From Saccoglossus kowalevskii (Eukaryota; Hemichordata; Enteropneusta; Harrimaniidae), in contig NW_003154743.1 in NCBI RefSeq assembly GCF_000003605.2, positions 107,756-148,400 of the forward strand: 40,645 nucleotides of DNA. Reading direction: 5' to 3'. Shown here piece after piece: positions 13,198 to 23,146 of this stretch; the first letter of the stretch is position 1; each line of letters starts with the position of its first letter. The position numbers and the translations under genes were made by a program. The notes below the pieces were generated by a model. It saw nothing but the letters and a program-made list of their open reading frames with translations, was not told where the DNA came from and made no database searches.

Positions 13198-13490
13198 ATG
13201 GAGATGTTGACGAATATCAAACAGCGTCATCAATGTATGCATCGTCGGTTAAACCAGGATATGATGCCGATAAAGGCAGATTAGAGAATGGCAACACAGT
13301 CTGGCGACCACTGACTTCTCAAACTGGAAGCTTTATAAGAATCACTTTTGAGATTCCTCTGTATATAACATCAGTTTCCACGAGGGGATGCAAAGGAAAT
13401 AAATGTTACCAAGGCGACGAGAACACACAAGAATGGGTCAAGAAATACTATGTAAAAATTGACGATGGCAGTGGATTTGTTGAATATAAG
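13198..13490 (+). CDS. Exon 3: discoidin (F5/8 type C) domain, N-terminal part
   Basis: Entered in phase 1 after TTTTTTTAG and left in phase 0 at GTAGTT. The translation carries the landmarks of an F5/8 type C fold in order: TASSMYASS, NTVWRPLTSQ (the usual W-P position), FIRITFEIPLYITSVSTRG (strand following the hydrophobic core), and EWVKKYYVKIDDGSGFVEY (usual W-V-Y-V-DDG-W-Y region). An unusual Cys pair lies in RGCKGNKCYQGD. Such domains bind lipids, glycans or collagen in other proteins, but the ligand here is unknown. The frame stays open to 13862 past the donor. That extension is intronic, because the domain continues in exon 4. Confidence 0.9.
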
Positions 13491-13529
13491 GTAGTTAAAA
13501 TTACTGTTTATTTCAATCTACCTAAATTT

Positions 13530-13605
13530 ATTTGCATCACCACATATACCTGGAATTATTTGCATAAACCTGAAATTATTTGCATAAACCTTCAGTCATT
13601 TGCAT
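13530..13605. promoter_or_regulatory. Four POU-type octamers (ATTTGCAT) in intron 3
   Basis: ATTTGCAT, the reverse of ATGCAAAT, occurs perfectly at 13530, 13558, 13578 and 13598. The last three are spaced exactly 20 bases apart within a degenerate 20-bp tandem repeat that lies 40 bases after the exon 3 donor. It may be a POU-factor enhancer or simply a small tandem duplication. Confidence 0.35.
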
Positions 13606-14417
13606 ATACCAAGGGTGTGTTTGTGTCACGTACTGCCTTGGGGTGCTTCGAGTGGTGTGGCAATAGAGACACGTGGCAACAAAAGGCTTCAGAGAGAGCT
13701 GTGTTGTTATGTTATCGATTCAATCTGCTAGGATGCATGTTTCGAGAGCTTAAAAATGGAGGTTTATCAGACAATAACAAATGTACGTCTGAACTTCGTC
13801 GAACACCCCTGACCCTGATATCCACAGTTAGAGGTTGCACTATCAAAATAGCGTTGTGGTAGCTTGTTGATTTGTAGCAATAAATAACAATATATTAACA
13901 CATGTACACCATGTAGTCACATGATTGTATTGGTTAATGCTATGCAATTGAAACTCATGTGAAATGTTATACATTATTTTAAAAAGACTTTCAGTTTGAA
14001 AAAATTACCTATCAATTACGTTGCTAGCTATCTTTTCCCCAAAGGAACCCTGCACTGTGATCGGTAAAAATTGCCTGAGACGTCCCAGGATGAGGTCACA
14101 TAGCAGTCAAACAAAAACTGGGCAGGCTTGAGGCATCTCAAGGCAGCGACGCGAACATACTCCTTTAGTAATTTACATGAACCTATAATAATATACCTAC
14201 ACAGTTCAACTATGCTGTATATCAGCTTTTCAAAAGAATGCAATTTATATCTGACCAATTTAGAAGTTAGAATTCTGTTGTTTGCTGGTTTTCAAAATCT
14301 CCTCACACATTTCACCCATCTGAATGAAAAATAGAAGTACAGTCTGGTTTGGGCTGGTTTACATTGTTGTCTTACTATGTATGAGAATTCAATTAGAATG
14401 CATGGCTAGTCATAATG

Positions 14418-14550
14418 CAGTGGCGGATCTGGGGGGAGGGGGGTTCTTGGGTCCGGGACCACGAAAAAAATATAAAAAAATCATTAACTTAATCTGGCGA
14501 TTTTGAAGTTTTGCCCCCCCCCCCCATAAAAAATCCTGTATCCGTCCCTG
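14418..14550. mobile_element. Small terminal-inverted-repeat element (MITE), 133 bp
   Basis: It starts CAGTGGCGGATCTGG and ends CCTGTATCCGTCCCTG. The two ends are imperfect inverted repeats. The element is flanked on both sides by TAATG (14413-14417 and 14551-14555), a likely 5-bp target-site duplication. Inside are a G run and a C run. It shares its terminus with the foldback element at 6201-7614. Confidence 0.65.
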
Positions 14551-14617
14551 TAATGACTATGAAAACATCAATATAAATAAGCTGGTGTACAATATTCATT
14601 CAATTATTCTATTACAG

Positions 14618-14780
14618 CCATTTGGGAATACACGTACGATATTTGATGGTAATGTGGATGGTACTAATGAGAAGAGAAATGACTTTGATTTTCCTGTATT
14701 GGCCAAGTCAATCCAGGTGCACCCAACTGAATGGCAAGGGCAAATCTCATTGGCTGTTGGTTTCTATGGTTATACAAATG
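14618..14780 (+). CDS. Exon 4: discoidin domain, C-terminal part
   Basis: Phase 0 in (acceptor TATTACAG), phase 1 out (donor GTATAT). It reads PFGNTRTIFDGNVDGTN, then DFPVLAKSIQVHPTEWQG and ISLAVGFYGYTN. This matches the C-terminal half of F5/8 type C domains: F-GN-D, P-A+-I-+-P-W and L-E-G. The terminal Cys usual for the family (LGC) is replaced by FYG, so the canonical disulfide that clamps the domain is probably absent. The frame runs on into the intron to 14968. The exon 5 join restores a sensible linker (GYTNDDVGNT). Confidence 0.85.
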
Positions 14781-15008
14781 GTATATTTACGCTTGATTGT
14801 ACAAATAAAAGACATTACCGTATTTGCTTTATTCGAAGTACTTGTCTATTAGAGGTACCAGCATGTACTAAATTTAGTTTTGATTATCTTTGCTTAATAA
14901 ATACAACAAACTCATGGTTTCATTTATGCTATCAAATGTACATGCTTCTAATAGAGCACATATGGTAGTGGTTATTAGTTATTGAATTGAATACAATTCA
15001 AAAACAAT

Positions 15009-15045
15009 GACTTACAGATGGCCTCTGTACGAACATCTGTAAGTC
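15009..15045. repeat. Perfect 12-bp stem with 13-nt loop
   Basis: GACTTACAGATG (15009-15020) is followed 13 bases later by its exact reverse complement CATCTGTAAGTC (15034-15045). It lies in intron 4, about 135 bases before exon 5. The right arm contains a splice-donor-like word (CTGTAAGT) and the left arm an acceptor-like word (TTACAG). Confidence 0.7.
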
Positions 15046-15179
15046 TATGTGTATATGTGTCCCCACCAACAACTGGGATATAACTTGTTAAATATTTATT
15101 TGATGTGTTGCTCTAATCTGTAATGTGCAACTTATTACATGTAAATTGTCTGTAATTATTTCTTTGTTTATTCTCACAG

Positions 15180-15224
15180 ATGATGTTGGAAACACACCAG
15201 ATACTGATTGTAATGTTGTCAATG
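15180..15224 (+). CDS. Exon 5: 45-nt linker microexon
   Basis: Acceptor TTCTCACAG, donor GTTAGT, phase 1 on both sides, 15 codons. The peptide DDVGNTPDTDCNVVN is acidic with one Cys. It links the discoidin domain to a GPGT motif. Being symmetric, it can be skipped without a frameshift, so alternative splicing is possible. Confidence 0.72.
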
Positions 15225-15742
15225 GTTAGTTATGTTTTACTTTCATGATTACATTATGGTAGTCTGCTATTGTAGGGTTTTATCTTAAGCCTAATCTCAC
15301 AACAAATTTATTTTCTGGATTAAAATTACAATGGATAACAAAGGATAGATTAACTTTATAAATATCATAAACAATAGTGTCCCATGATTCTTTGGTGCAA
15401 TCCCTGGGCTTGGAAGGTTCCCCTTTAACAAACAACAAGTAGCTTTGTGATGAGTGGCCATTGCAGTAACTGATCCTTTCATCAGAGTTAATGTTTAATG
15501 TGTCTGGTGTCATTAACAACTGGTGTTAATCTGGGAATACCATTGTTAGGAGCTGTTAATTTGTTCTTATGATTTGGGCAGTTTCTCTGGCAGGGGTTCC
15601 TAAATAAGACCTATGCTATTCAACCGGAGCTTGATGCTTTAACACTTTTGCGTAAAATGATCAAACTTAAGTTTAAATTTTAATCAGCACAATTTCATAA
15701 TTTACTGCTAACCTTCACAAAACTTGTGCTTGAAATTCACAG
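15225..15742 (+). other. Intron 5, no recognised element
   Basis: Nothing recognisable. A minus-strand open frame near 15280-15519 has no support. Confidence 0.55.
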
Positions 15743-15831
15743 ATGCTGAAAGTGGTGGTCCTGGCACAATTTACACACTAGAGGGCGCTCAAAAACGACT
15801 GAGAATCAGTAACATGGGTAATAAACCTAAA
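15743..15831 (+). CDS. Exon 6: GPGT/leucine linker of first module
   Basis: Acceptor AATTCACAG (phase 1), strong donor GTAAGT (phase 0). It reads DAESGGPGTIYTLEG, then AQKRLRISNMGNKPK. This is the counterpart of GGPGITYLSG-NLRIDN in exon 12 and GGPGTVFIYH-RTLLLENN in exon 28, which is strong internal support. Confidence 0.88.
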
Positions 15832-16071
15832 GTAAGTAAAATTTGACATTCACGTTTTCTTGTAATGCTGCTAACCAGAAAAATTATGAAAAATCAAATG
15901 CACTACAGATTCCTAATATTTTGCTGAGAAAAAGGTTTTATCAAATAAATTGAACAGAACAAATGGAAACAAACTTGTTTTTATGGAATCAGCGACATTG
16001 TGATTTCTCCATCACATTAATCCCTACTTGGTGGCCATTTTTTGTTGAATTTTTTTTTGGTCTTATTATAG

Positions 16072-16117
16072 ATACCAGTGACTGCAGACTGTACTAAGTA
16101 CCGATATGCTGAGTCAG
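16072..16117 (+). CDS. Exon 7: 46-nt microexon
   Basis: Acceptor TCTTATTATAG, donor GTAAGA, phase 0 in and phase 1 out. The peptide IPVTADCTKYRYAES corresponds to exon 13 (VTRPTGDRATEEHYDEYIST), which has the same position and phases in the second module. Confidence 0.82.
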
Positions 16118-16344
16118 GTAAGATTTCATAAGTATGACTTTGGGGATAAATTGAATTCTGTTTTAGTCTATTAATAAATGTAATAATTATATTTTTGATC
16201 TAAATTTATTTCAAAAATAAAATTGTTGAACATTTATTATCACATTTATTTAAAAAAAAATGTACTCAAACAAATAGTGCTGCTTGGTGTACATAATTTA
16301 TGTATCTACAAAATATAAAAAATGTGGAGTTTTGTTTAATAAAG

Positions 16345-17391
16345 GTGCTGTTGCCTGGATACCAGCTGATGAGGTGGATGAGTATACGTTGCACGAATTG
16401 ACCTTGGAGAACGGGGGTCAAGTTGTTTTCAACCACAACGCAATTGTATCAAACATTAATGGAGATGAAACATCCATTGTACACATCGCTGAAGGAATTC
16501 AGTTCCACCTTGAAGAAAGCAGTGTCACCACATCGGCACTGTATTTATATGACGATGCTGCTCTGGAGTTGGTTGGTAACATATGCCATATTAAGCGATC
16601 ACTTGTAGCCTGGGGAGAGATTATAACTGACCATTCAGACTGGTTGACGTTTGGTGGATTTCTCCAAAGTAAAATGATACTTTACCCGAAACTATACAAC
16701 AATGAACTGCATCTCAATGCCTTTACGATTAAAGAAGACGCAGAGGTAATTTTAGTAGAATCTGATGAGCCTGATATCTGCGGGTATAGTCTACATATCG
16801 ATGGAGGATTTGCTGAGTTACAAATTGAGGAACGAGGGAAAATTAAAGTCTCCTGTCCATCTACATTTGTTGGTGGTAACTTTCAGATGGGATTGAATTC
16901 TGAAGCTGTGATAAGGGTAGACAGCATGCTAAGATTTGATGAAATTAACATAGCTGGTTCTCTGAGCATCACCAACAAAGCCATCTTTAGTGGCAAACTG
17001 GAATATTCAAAAATGCTGCAGTTTAACATCTTAGAAGGCGGAGCCATATATTTAGATACTAATAACCAGCCTCTTGTTGTCAATGGCACTGAGAATGCTG
17101 ATATTACATGGTCTTCTCTTTACGCGGGAGATGTTGTAATTGCTGGTATTTTTCATCCAAAATTGCTCAAAAACAACGATGGAGACTTGTCTGGGTGGGA
17201 GATCCTAATTGTCAATGCCAGTGGTGTCTTCAATTTCACAACTGCAGGCAAGTTTCAAGTGGATGACATTGATGTTGCTGGAAAGATTATCGTTCAAAAC
17301 CCGATATGGATGGAGTCAAGAGCAGACAATGTGAAGCGTGTTAACTCAATTACAATAGAGGAAACTGGTGAAATCCGATTAGATGAAACAG
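16345..17391 (+). CDS. Exon 8: AWIP segment and first beta-helix-like repeats
   Basis: Phase 1 in and out, 349 codons. The start is set by the acceptor TTTAATAAAG, which joins exon 7 to give AESGAVAWIPADEVDEYTL. This matches the AWILP-S-YTFEELQI signature of later modules. The rest consists of alternating short strands and Gly/Asp turns (for example FDEINIAGSLSITNKAIF and VDDIDVAGKIIVQNPIWM), suggesting stacked beta-helix coils. About two repeat units of about 100 residues are present. Single NxS/T sequons such as NGT and NAS occur. The exon ends exactly at a repeat boundary (RLDETG). Confidence 0.93.
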
Positions 17392-17451
17392 GTTGGTCGA
17401 GAAATCTTTTGTTTACTAGTAAATCTAGTTTTACACAGGAATAGATGATTT

Positions 17452-17995
17452 ATTAGTTCCCGTTCGGACGCAGTTCGAAAACAGGGAATGTGTTTCTAGT
17501 GCCATATCTCCGACTTGTTTTGTTTTGTTTTAATGAATGGGTTTCCAGACCCATATGTCTGACTTGTTTTGACTGATTATGTTCAAATTTTTATTATTCA
17601 TTATACATCATGTCATAGATATACCGGTACAGATATATTGGTTTGACGATCCTTTTCAAAGTTGCCAAATGGTGGCTATTTTTGTGCTAAAAACAAATCC
17701 TCAAATATCAAGCATTTCTTGCATTTATGGATGGATTTTGTTCAAACTTGGTACATATATTAGACATTATGGGGGCCTGATGCACGTCATTTTATTTTTC
17801 AGATTGGATTCAAAATGGCTTTCAATATGGACAAGTACTTGTTTGACGATCAGATACAAATGTCAATCATTTTAATGTTAAAAAATCATATTCCTGACAT
17901 GTTTATATTTCAGCTATATTACTATAAACAAAACTTTATATCTTAAATTTGATAACTAATGGGGACTGTGCCATGCATGGCTTGTTTCACTGAAT
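17452..17995. repeat. Dispersed repeat copy in intron 8
   Basis: It starts near TTAGTTCCCGTTCGGACGCA and ends near GCCATGCATGGCTTGTTT. The same beginning (CCCTGTTCGAGCACAGT), middle (CTGACATGTTTATGTTCCAA) and end (ATACATGGCTTGTTT) recur at about 31494-31830, so this is a family with at least two copies here. No coding capacity was recognised. Confidence 0.6.
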
Positions 17996-18536
17996 ATCCA
18001 TCTGGAAATATCAGGAATACAGAAATTCAATGTGTATGATTTATTTGATTTGATGTTTGTAAAAACTTTGTATATAAATACCAAAAATGTTTGTCTTGGA
18101 GGATTTTACCTCATAATATATTCAAATTATTTATTGTATGATTTATTTATTATATTCTCAAAGTTATTCAATGCTGCACAGTTGTTGTGTTGTGTTGCAT
18201 CATGTCGTGTGGGTCCCATGTAACATATATAGGATAAAAAGAAATTTGTGGTGCACATTTACTCTGGTGCTTCAACTAAGAGATTGCAAATCATTGTGTA
18301 ATTATGTGTCCTTCAGAACGGTATTATGATGTCATTCTAATTATTATAAAAACAACTCTAATGAGATAGGGACAATTCGCATAATACATTGTATTCCATT
18401 TTTACTATTAGCTATCTAACTAGAATACTGTAAATGCAAATGCACTTGGTTTAAATTTCACAATTTTTTCACTGATAAGTAAAATCTGCTAAATTAAATC
18501 TATGTAAGTTACTAATTCAATTTTCATATTCCATAG

Positions 18537-19907
18537 GGAGAATCACTGGTGCATGGTCATATGAGTCAACTTTACTGGTAAAGCAACTAGTCAATAAGGG
18601 TCACATGTTTGGTGGTTTGATATCTGTTAACTCCACTGATGTGCATGGTTGGGACTATTTGGTGGTGGATGGAGCGGCAGCAGTGTTAGAATTTGATGTT
18701 GAGGGTGCATTTCGATGTAATGATATCAACATCATGGCAGGGACAATGCAAGTACTTAATCCAGTAGTTATCCAGGGGAAAGATAACGTGCTGTGTGATA
18801 GTTTTGTGGTCGGTGCATCAGGAATTGTACTTTTAGACATGAACGGTGGATCAAGTCAGGATTGGCGACAAGATGCGTCAATCTTGTATATAGAGGAATT
18901 TGAAGTAAATGGTACATTTCATGGTGGTGCGTTGACATCTGGATCAGGTTGGCATGCATTCAGTATTGGCCCCAATGGTGTGGTAACATTTCAGAGTTTT
19001 ACTTCTAAAATACTGATAGATACAGTTTGGATCGCTGGCACCCTGGATGTGCTCAACCCAGTCATTATCAAAGGTCGACAGAGGTCACACAGCATATCAT
19101 TTACAGAGACACCAGAGGGCGACATCACACTTGACAGTGGCCATTATGAAGGATCTGATTTAACCAATCTGACATATTCAGGTCTGTGGGCTGATGTTAT
19201 TATCCTTGATGGACAGTTCACCTCACACAATTTGTCAATAAGTACCACTGCATTTACAGTAGGGGGCACTGTAACATTTGAACCAGGCATGGTAGAGCAA
19301 ATTGACATTTTAACTGTCAGTTCAGGCGGACGACTAGAAGTTATTCGACCAGTCACTTTCCGTGGATATGCCAGTGCAGATGGCAAAACAGAATCGATAA
19401 CTGTGGATGGTTTTATGAAACTAGACATGTTTGGTAACCATGACGATAAGCTATGGTCGTCAGATATCCCATCAGAGTTTCATCTCCATGATCTGACTGT
19501 AAATGGTGAGTTGCATGCTGGGTATCTTTCTGATGGCAATGGCTGGGACTCCCTAACTGTAGGAGAAGGTGGTATTATGAACTTTGACCCCAACGGCACC
19601 TGGTACATCATGGAATCTATAATAGCAGGAAGTGTTACATCATTCCGTCCATTTTTGCAAGGTGATCCCCTGACAGGTTCCAGACTGGTAATCAACACTA
19701 CTGGTACATTGGATTTAGTGTTCAAAGGAGAACCTTTAGATACTGGTTCTGGTGCACCATATTCATACCTTGTTTTTGACATTGAGATTATTGTGAATGG
19801 TGACTTTAAAGCTGGTTCCCTCAACATCACAACACTTGAACTTACTATTGGTAGTACAGGAACAATGAATGTAGATGGTGGTGGTTTTCTCAGTGATCAA
19901 GGCATTG
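18537..19907 (+). CDS. Exon 9: tandem ~100-residue beta-helix-like repeats
   Basis: The acceptor is TTTTCATATTCCATAG, the donor GTATGT, phase 1 on both sides, 457 codons. It holds about four and a half repeats. The recurring order is VNGTFHGGALTSGSGWHAFS, then IGPNGVVTF, DTVWIAGTLDVLNPVIIKG and GDITLDSG. Counterparts are seen in LDGQF, VNGELHAGYLSDGNGWDSLT and VNGDFKAGSL. The regular hydrophobic strand and Gly/Asn turn pattern suggests a parallel beta-helix or a related solenoid. It ends MNVDGGGFLSDQGIG, leading into the next Gly segment. No enzymatic residues typical of pectin lyases were identified. Confidence 0.95.
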
Positions 19908-20154
19908 GTATGTACTATACATCACTTAAATTATTAACAAAATTACCAAAGTAGAGGTTACTGTTCAGTTTTATTGACCTGAAGAGAAAATTATTGACTG
20001 AGGTGCAGGTCATAAAAACTGAATATTGGCCGACATTATGGCAACTTTTTGTTTTATTATACCAACATAAGCCAATTGTTGGAGTGAACTATGCATGTGC
20101 AATTGAGTAATCAGGGTCACTGGATTTTCAGTTATTGACTCTACTCTATTTCCT

Positions 20155-20307
20155 ACCATGTGACCACGTTCTGACCAATCAACATGCTGTTCTTGAGGTA
20201 TAACAACCTGTTGATGTGGTTGCTAAAGTCATTTGACCATGTTCTGACCAAACAATATAATGTGTTTGAGGTATAATAACAATCTGTTGAAGTGGCTGCT
20301 CAAGTTA
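20155..20307. repeat. ~73-bp tandem duplication in intron 9
   Basis: GACCACGTTCTGACCAATCA to TTGATGTGGTTGCT is followed by a second diverged copy, GACCATGTTCTGACCAAACA to TTGAAGTGGCTGCT. Two copies only. Confidence 0.6.
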
Positions 20308-20589
20308 TATCATAATGTACATTGTGTATTATTTCCCTATTGGTTTTTCATTTTGTTGCTTTTTGTCATCTTTCACAAAATGAAAGCAACATAATTTCTA
20401 AAATTCTGATCAAGTTCTGTAGCCAATAAAAATACATGTCCATTTCCCAAACAATTTTAAAAATAGAATTTTGCATCAATATGTCACCCAAAGATTAAAA
20501 TTTACTTACCAACAAATAAAATCATAGTATTGTATAAGGGAAATCTTTTTGAATTGTTCTGATTCATTTTATCATTATGTTATCCCAAG

Positions 20590-20852
20590 GTGCTGGACAG
20601 AGTTCTTCAACAAATGGAGGATCTGGTGCTAGCTATGGTGGACGAGGTGGCCAAGGCTGTAGAAGTGCAGTTTATTGTACACCATCAACTATGCCATATG
20701 GAAACATATTTAAAGACACTGATATTGACTGGGGCAGTGGTGGGGGTTCTGGTAGTGGATTAGGTGGACGCGGAGGAGGCAGAATATATCTTAGGTTACG
20801 CGATTCCTTTACGATGAATGGACACATCTCTCTTAATGCTGAGCATGCACCG
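20590..20852 (+). CDS. Exon 10: second Gly segment, cysteine-bearing variant
   Basis: Phase 1 in (ATCCCAAG), phase 0 out (GTAGGT). It reads GAGQSSSTNGGSGASYGGRG, then CRSAVYCTPS, MPYGNIF, GSGGGSGSGLGGRGGGRIYL and MNGHISLNAEHAP. The YG-I-GSGGG and GGGRI-L motifs match exons 17, 24 and 28. The C-x5-C pair is shared in spirit with the C-x4-C of exon 29 and is absent from the exon 28 copies. Confidence 0.92.
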
Positions 20853-21450
20853 GTAGGTTATAAAAATATTATATGATAATATTTATTGTATAGTCATATG
20901 AGAAAAGTAGGGATTTTTTGATTGCATGACCCATATATCCTACCTGAGTTGACCACCTACATGTACAAGGGATCATCCTCTGATTTCACAGACTCAAGGT
21001 GTAGTAAATCATTCATTACAAAATGTGACTATTTTGATTTCGACTTTTTGGATTTTGGTGTTTTTGGTGTTCGGCTGGGTCTGACTGGCTCTGGGATAGA
21101 ACTTGAATGCAATAATGCCATTTTTAAAGCAAGATCAAATATTTAATTTAAAATATTTTAATGGATTTGATGCTTCAGGGATATTCAGTGTGTTTTAAAT
21201 ACATTGGTTTGTGACGGAAACATTCATACTATAGTTAACATTTGTTTAATTCAACAAATTTACCTATCAAAGAAATAAGGAAAAATAAAGGCCAAGTCTC
21301 ACAATGTACACAACTGTATAACAATCCTATTCAATTTCAATATAGCTAATTTAAAATTGTCATGCTTTGCACATATATTTATTGAATGTTAATTAAATTA
21401 TAAATTCAAATTTTCTTTAATTAACATTACTGGCACATTGCATATTGCAG
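20853..21450 (+). other. Intron 10, no recognised element
   Basis: AT-rich, with no recognised repeat or gene. Confidence 0.5.
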
Positions 21451-21637
21451 AGTTACAGTCGTGGTGGTGGTGGGAGTGGAGGAGGATTATGGGTAGAAGT
21501 TAAACAGTTCCAAGGTAGAGGTACTATTAGCTGTAATGGTGGTGATGGTGATTATTATGGAGGAGGTGGAGCTGGGGGAAGGATTAATATCTACTATGTA
21601 ACTGGAGATTACCACAGTGGTCAAATTACATCTAAAG
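21451..21637 (+). CDS. Exon 11: glycine-rich GGGSGGG / GGGGAGGRI segment
   Basis: Acceptor CATATTGCAG in phase 0, donor GTAACA in phase 1. It reads SYSRGGGGSGGGLWVEVKQF, then GTISCNGGDG, YYGGGGAGGRINIYYVTGDY and GQITSKG. This is the direct counterpart of GGGSGGSIW-L-G-G-NGGDG-GGGGAGGRI in other modules. Confidence 0.93.
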
Positions 21638-21835
21638 GTAACACATGATTGCATGATAGAATATCATCTATCTATTTTTAGTTTCAGTAGTTACTTTATT
21701 TTGTTTGCCATGTAGGAAATTACTAATTTGATACATTTTCTACAGTATATATGGATGTACCCCAGTATATGGATGTGAAAGGTATTTTTCTATGGGATGT
21801 ATGCTCTTATAGGAGGTGATTTTATATGAATGGTG

Positions 21836-22130
21836 TACTATGGGAGGTGTGTTTCTATGGGGGTGGCTTCTGTATGTGATAGCATTCTATGGGTGCTTCT
21901 ATGAAATGTAGTGTTCTATGGATGATGTGTTTCTATGTGTACTATGGGAGGTGTGTTTCTATGGATGGTGGCTTCTGCATGTGATAGCATTCTATGGGTG
22001 CTTCTATAAAATGTAGTGTTCTATGGATGGTATGTTTCTATGTGTACTATGGGAGGTGTGTTTCTATGGATGGTGGCTTCTGTATGTTGTTAGATTTTGT
22101 AGGTGCTTCTTTGGGATGTATTTTCTCTTG
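21836..22130. repeat. ~104-bp tandem repeat, about three copies
   Basis: TACTATGGGAGGTGTGTTTC recurs at 21836, 21940 and 22045. The third copy decays towards 22130. A related shorter TTCTATGG motif is sprinkled through the unit. It lies in intron 11, 135 bases upstream of exon 12. Confidence 0.85.
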
Positions 22131-22264
22131 TTGGTATGTTTTTTGTATACAAATCTGCATAGAAATCTTCTTTTTTCTCTCAGAAAGTGTCTTGATCTGC
22201 ATGTGTGCTTTGTCTCTTCAATATAGTTTATCTATAAATGACATCATTGTTTTGTTATATTTAG

Positions 22265-22380
22265 GTGGAATTGGTGGTAGGACATATTCAGAACCTGGTG
22301 GCCCTGGAATCACTTATTTGAGTGGTACACAACCATTTCACAGAAATCTGAGAATTGACAACAAATGCCAGAATGCACAT
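22265..22380 (+). CDS. Exon 12: GGPGIT linker
   Basis: Phase 1 in (GTTATATTTAG), phase 0 out (GTAGGT). It reads GGIGGRTYSEPGGPGITYLS, then GTQPFHRNLRIDNKCQNAH. The GGPG-x-x-Y and RNLRIDN pattern equals the GGPGTV-Y-HRTLLLENN step of later modules. The donor is immediately followed by an eight-copy 79-bp minisatellite. Confidence 0.92.
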
Positions 22381-22383
22381 GTA

Positions 22384-23014
22384 GGTATTTTCATTTGAAC
22401 TTGTCTAGCACCTCCTAGTGGCAGTCTGTGGAGAGTCTCCAGTAATGTCAATATAGTGCATAGGTATTTTCATTTGAACTTGTCTAGCACCTCCTAGTGG
22501 CAGTCTGTGGAGAGTCTCCAGTAATGTCAATATAGTGCATAGGTATTTTTATTTGAACTTGTCTAGCACCTCCTAGTGGCAGTCTGTGGAGAGTCTCCAG
22601 TAATGTCAATATAGTGCATAGGTATTTTTATTTGAACTTGTCTAGCACCTCCTAGTGGCAGTGTGTGGAAAGTCTCCAGTAATGTCAATGTAATGCATAG
22701 GTATTTTTATTTGAACTTGTCTAGCACCTCCTAGTGGCAGTGTGTGGAAAGTCTCCAGTAATGTCAATATAGTGCATAGGTATTTTTATTTGAACTTGTC
22801 TAGCACCTCCTAGTGGCAGTCTGTGGAGAGTCTCCAGTAATGTCAATATAGTGTATAGGTATTTTTATTTGAACTTGTCTAGCACCTCCTAGTGGCAGTC
22901 TGTGGAGAGTCTCCAGTAATGTCAATATAGTGCATAGGTATTTTTATTTGAACTTGTCTAGCACCTCCTAGTGGCAGTGTGTGGAAAGTCTCCAGTAATG
23001 TCAATATAGCGCAT
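22384..23014. repeat. 79-bp minisatellite, eight copies, abutting a 5' splice site
   Basis: Units start at 22384, 22463, 22542, 22621, 22700, 22779, 22858 and 22937. Each contains GGTATTTT(C/T)ATTTGAACT, CTAGCACCTCCTAGTGGCAG, and GTCTCCAGTAATGTCAATAT. A few alternating variants (CTGTGGAGAG or GTGTGGAAAG) suggest higher-order amplification. The first unit starts 3 bases into the intron, so the real donor and the array share sequence. Confidence 0.95.
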
Positions 23015-23146
23015 TGTGAACAATGGTAGCACACTCACTGTTTTGATGAAAAATATTGTAAAATCATGAAATTAACAAGACAACCTAAAATTGTGAACAA
23101 CTATTTTGATTCTGTTGTATTATAAGCAAGCATGAGCTCTGTGGTG

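Noticed and set aside
13491-13862. Extension of exon 3 as a longer coding exon
   Set aside because: The frame happens to stay open after the donor, but the discoidin fold needs the exon 4 sequence, and the extension contains the repetitive octamer region.
14781-14968. Extension of exon 4
   Set aside because: The open frame past the donor has no similarity to the protein. Exon 5 and 6 joins restore the expected GPGT linker.
15778-15792. TAGAGGGCGCTC word in exon 6, also found near 29467
   Set aside because: The word recurs in an intron and looks repeat-associated, but in exon 6 it reads in frame (TLEGAQ) at the conserved position, so there is no evidence of insertion.
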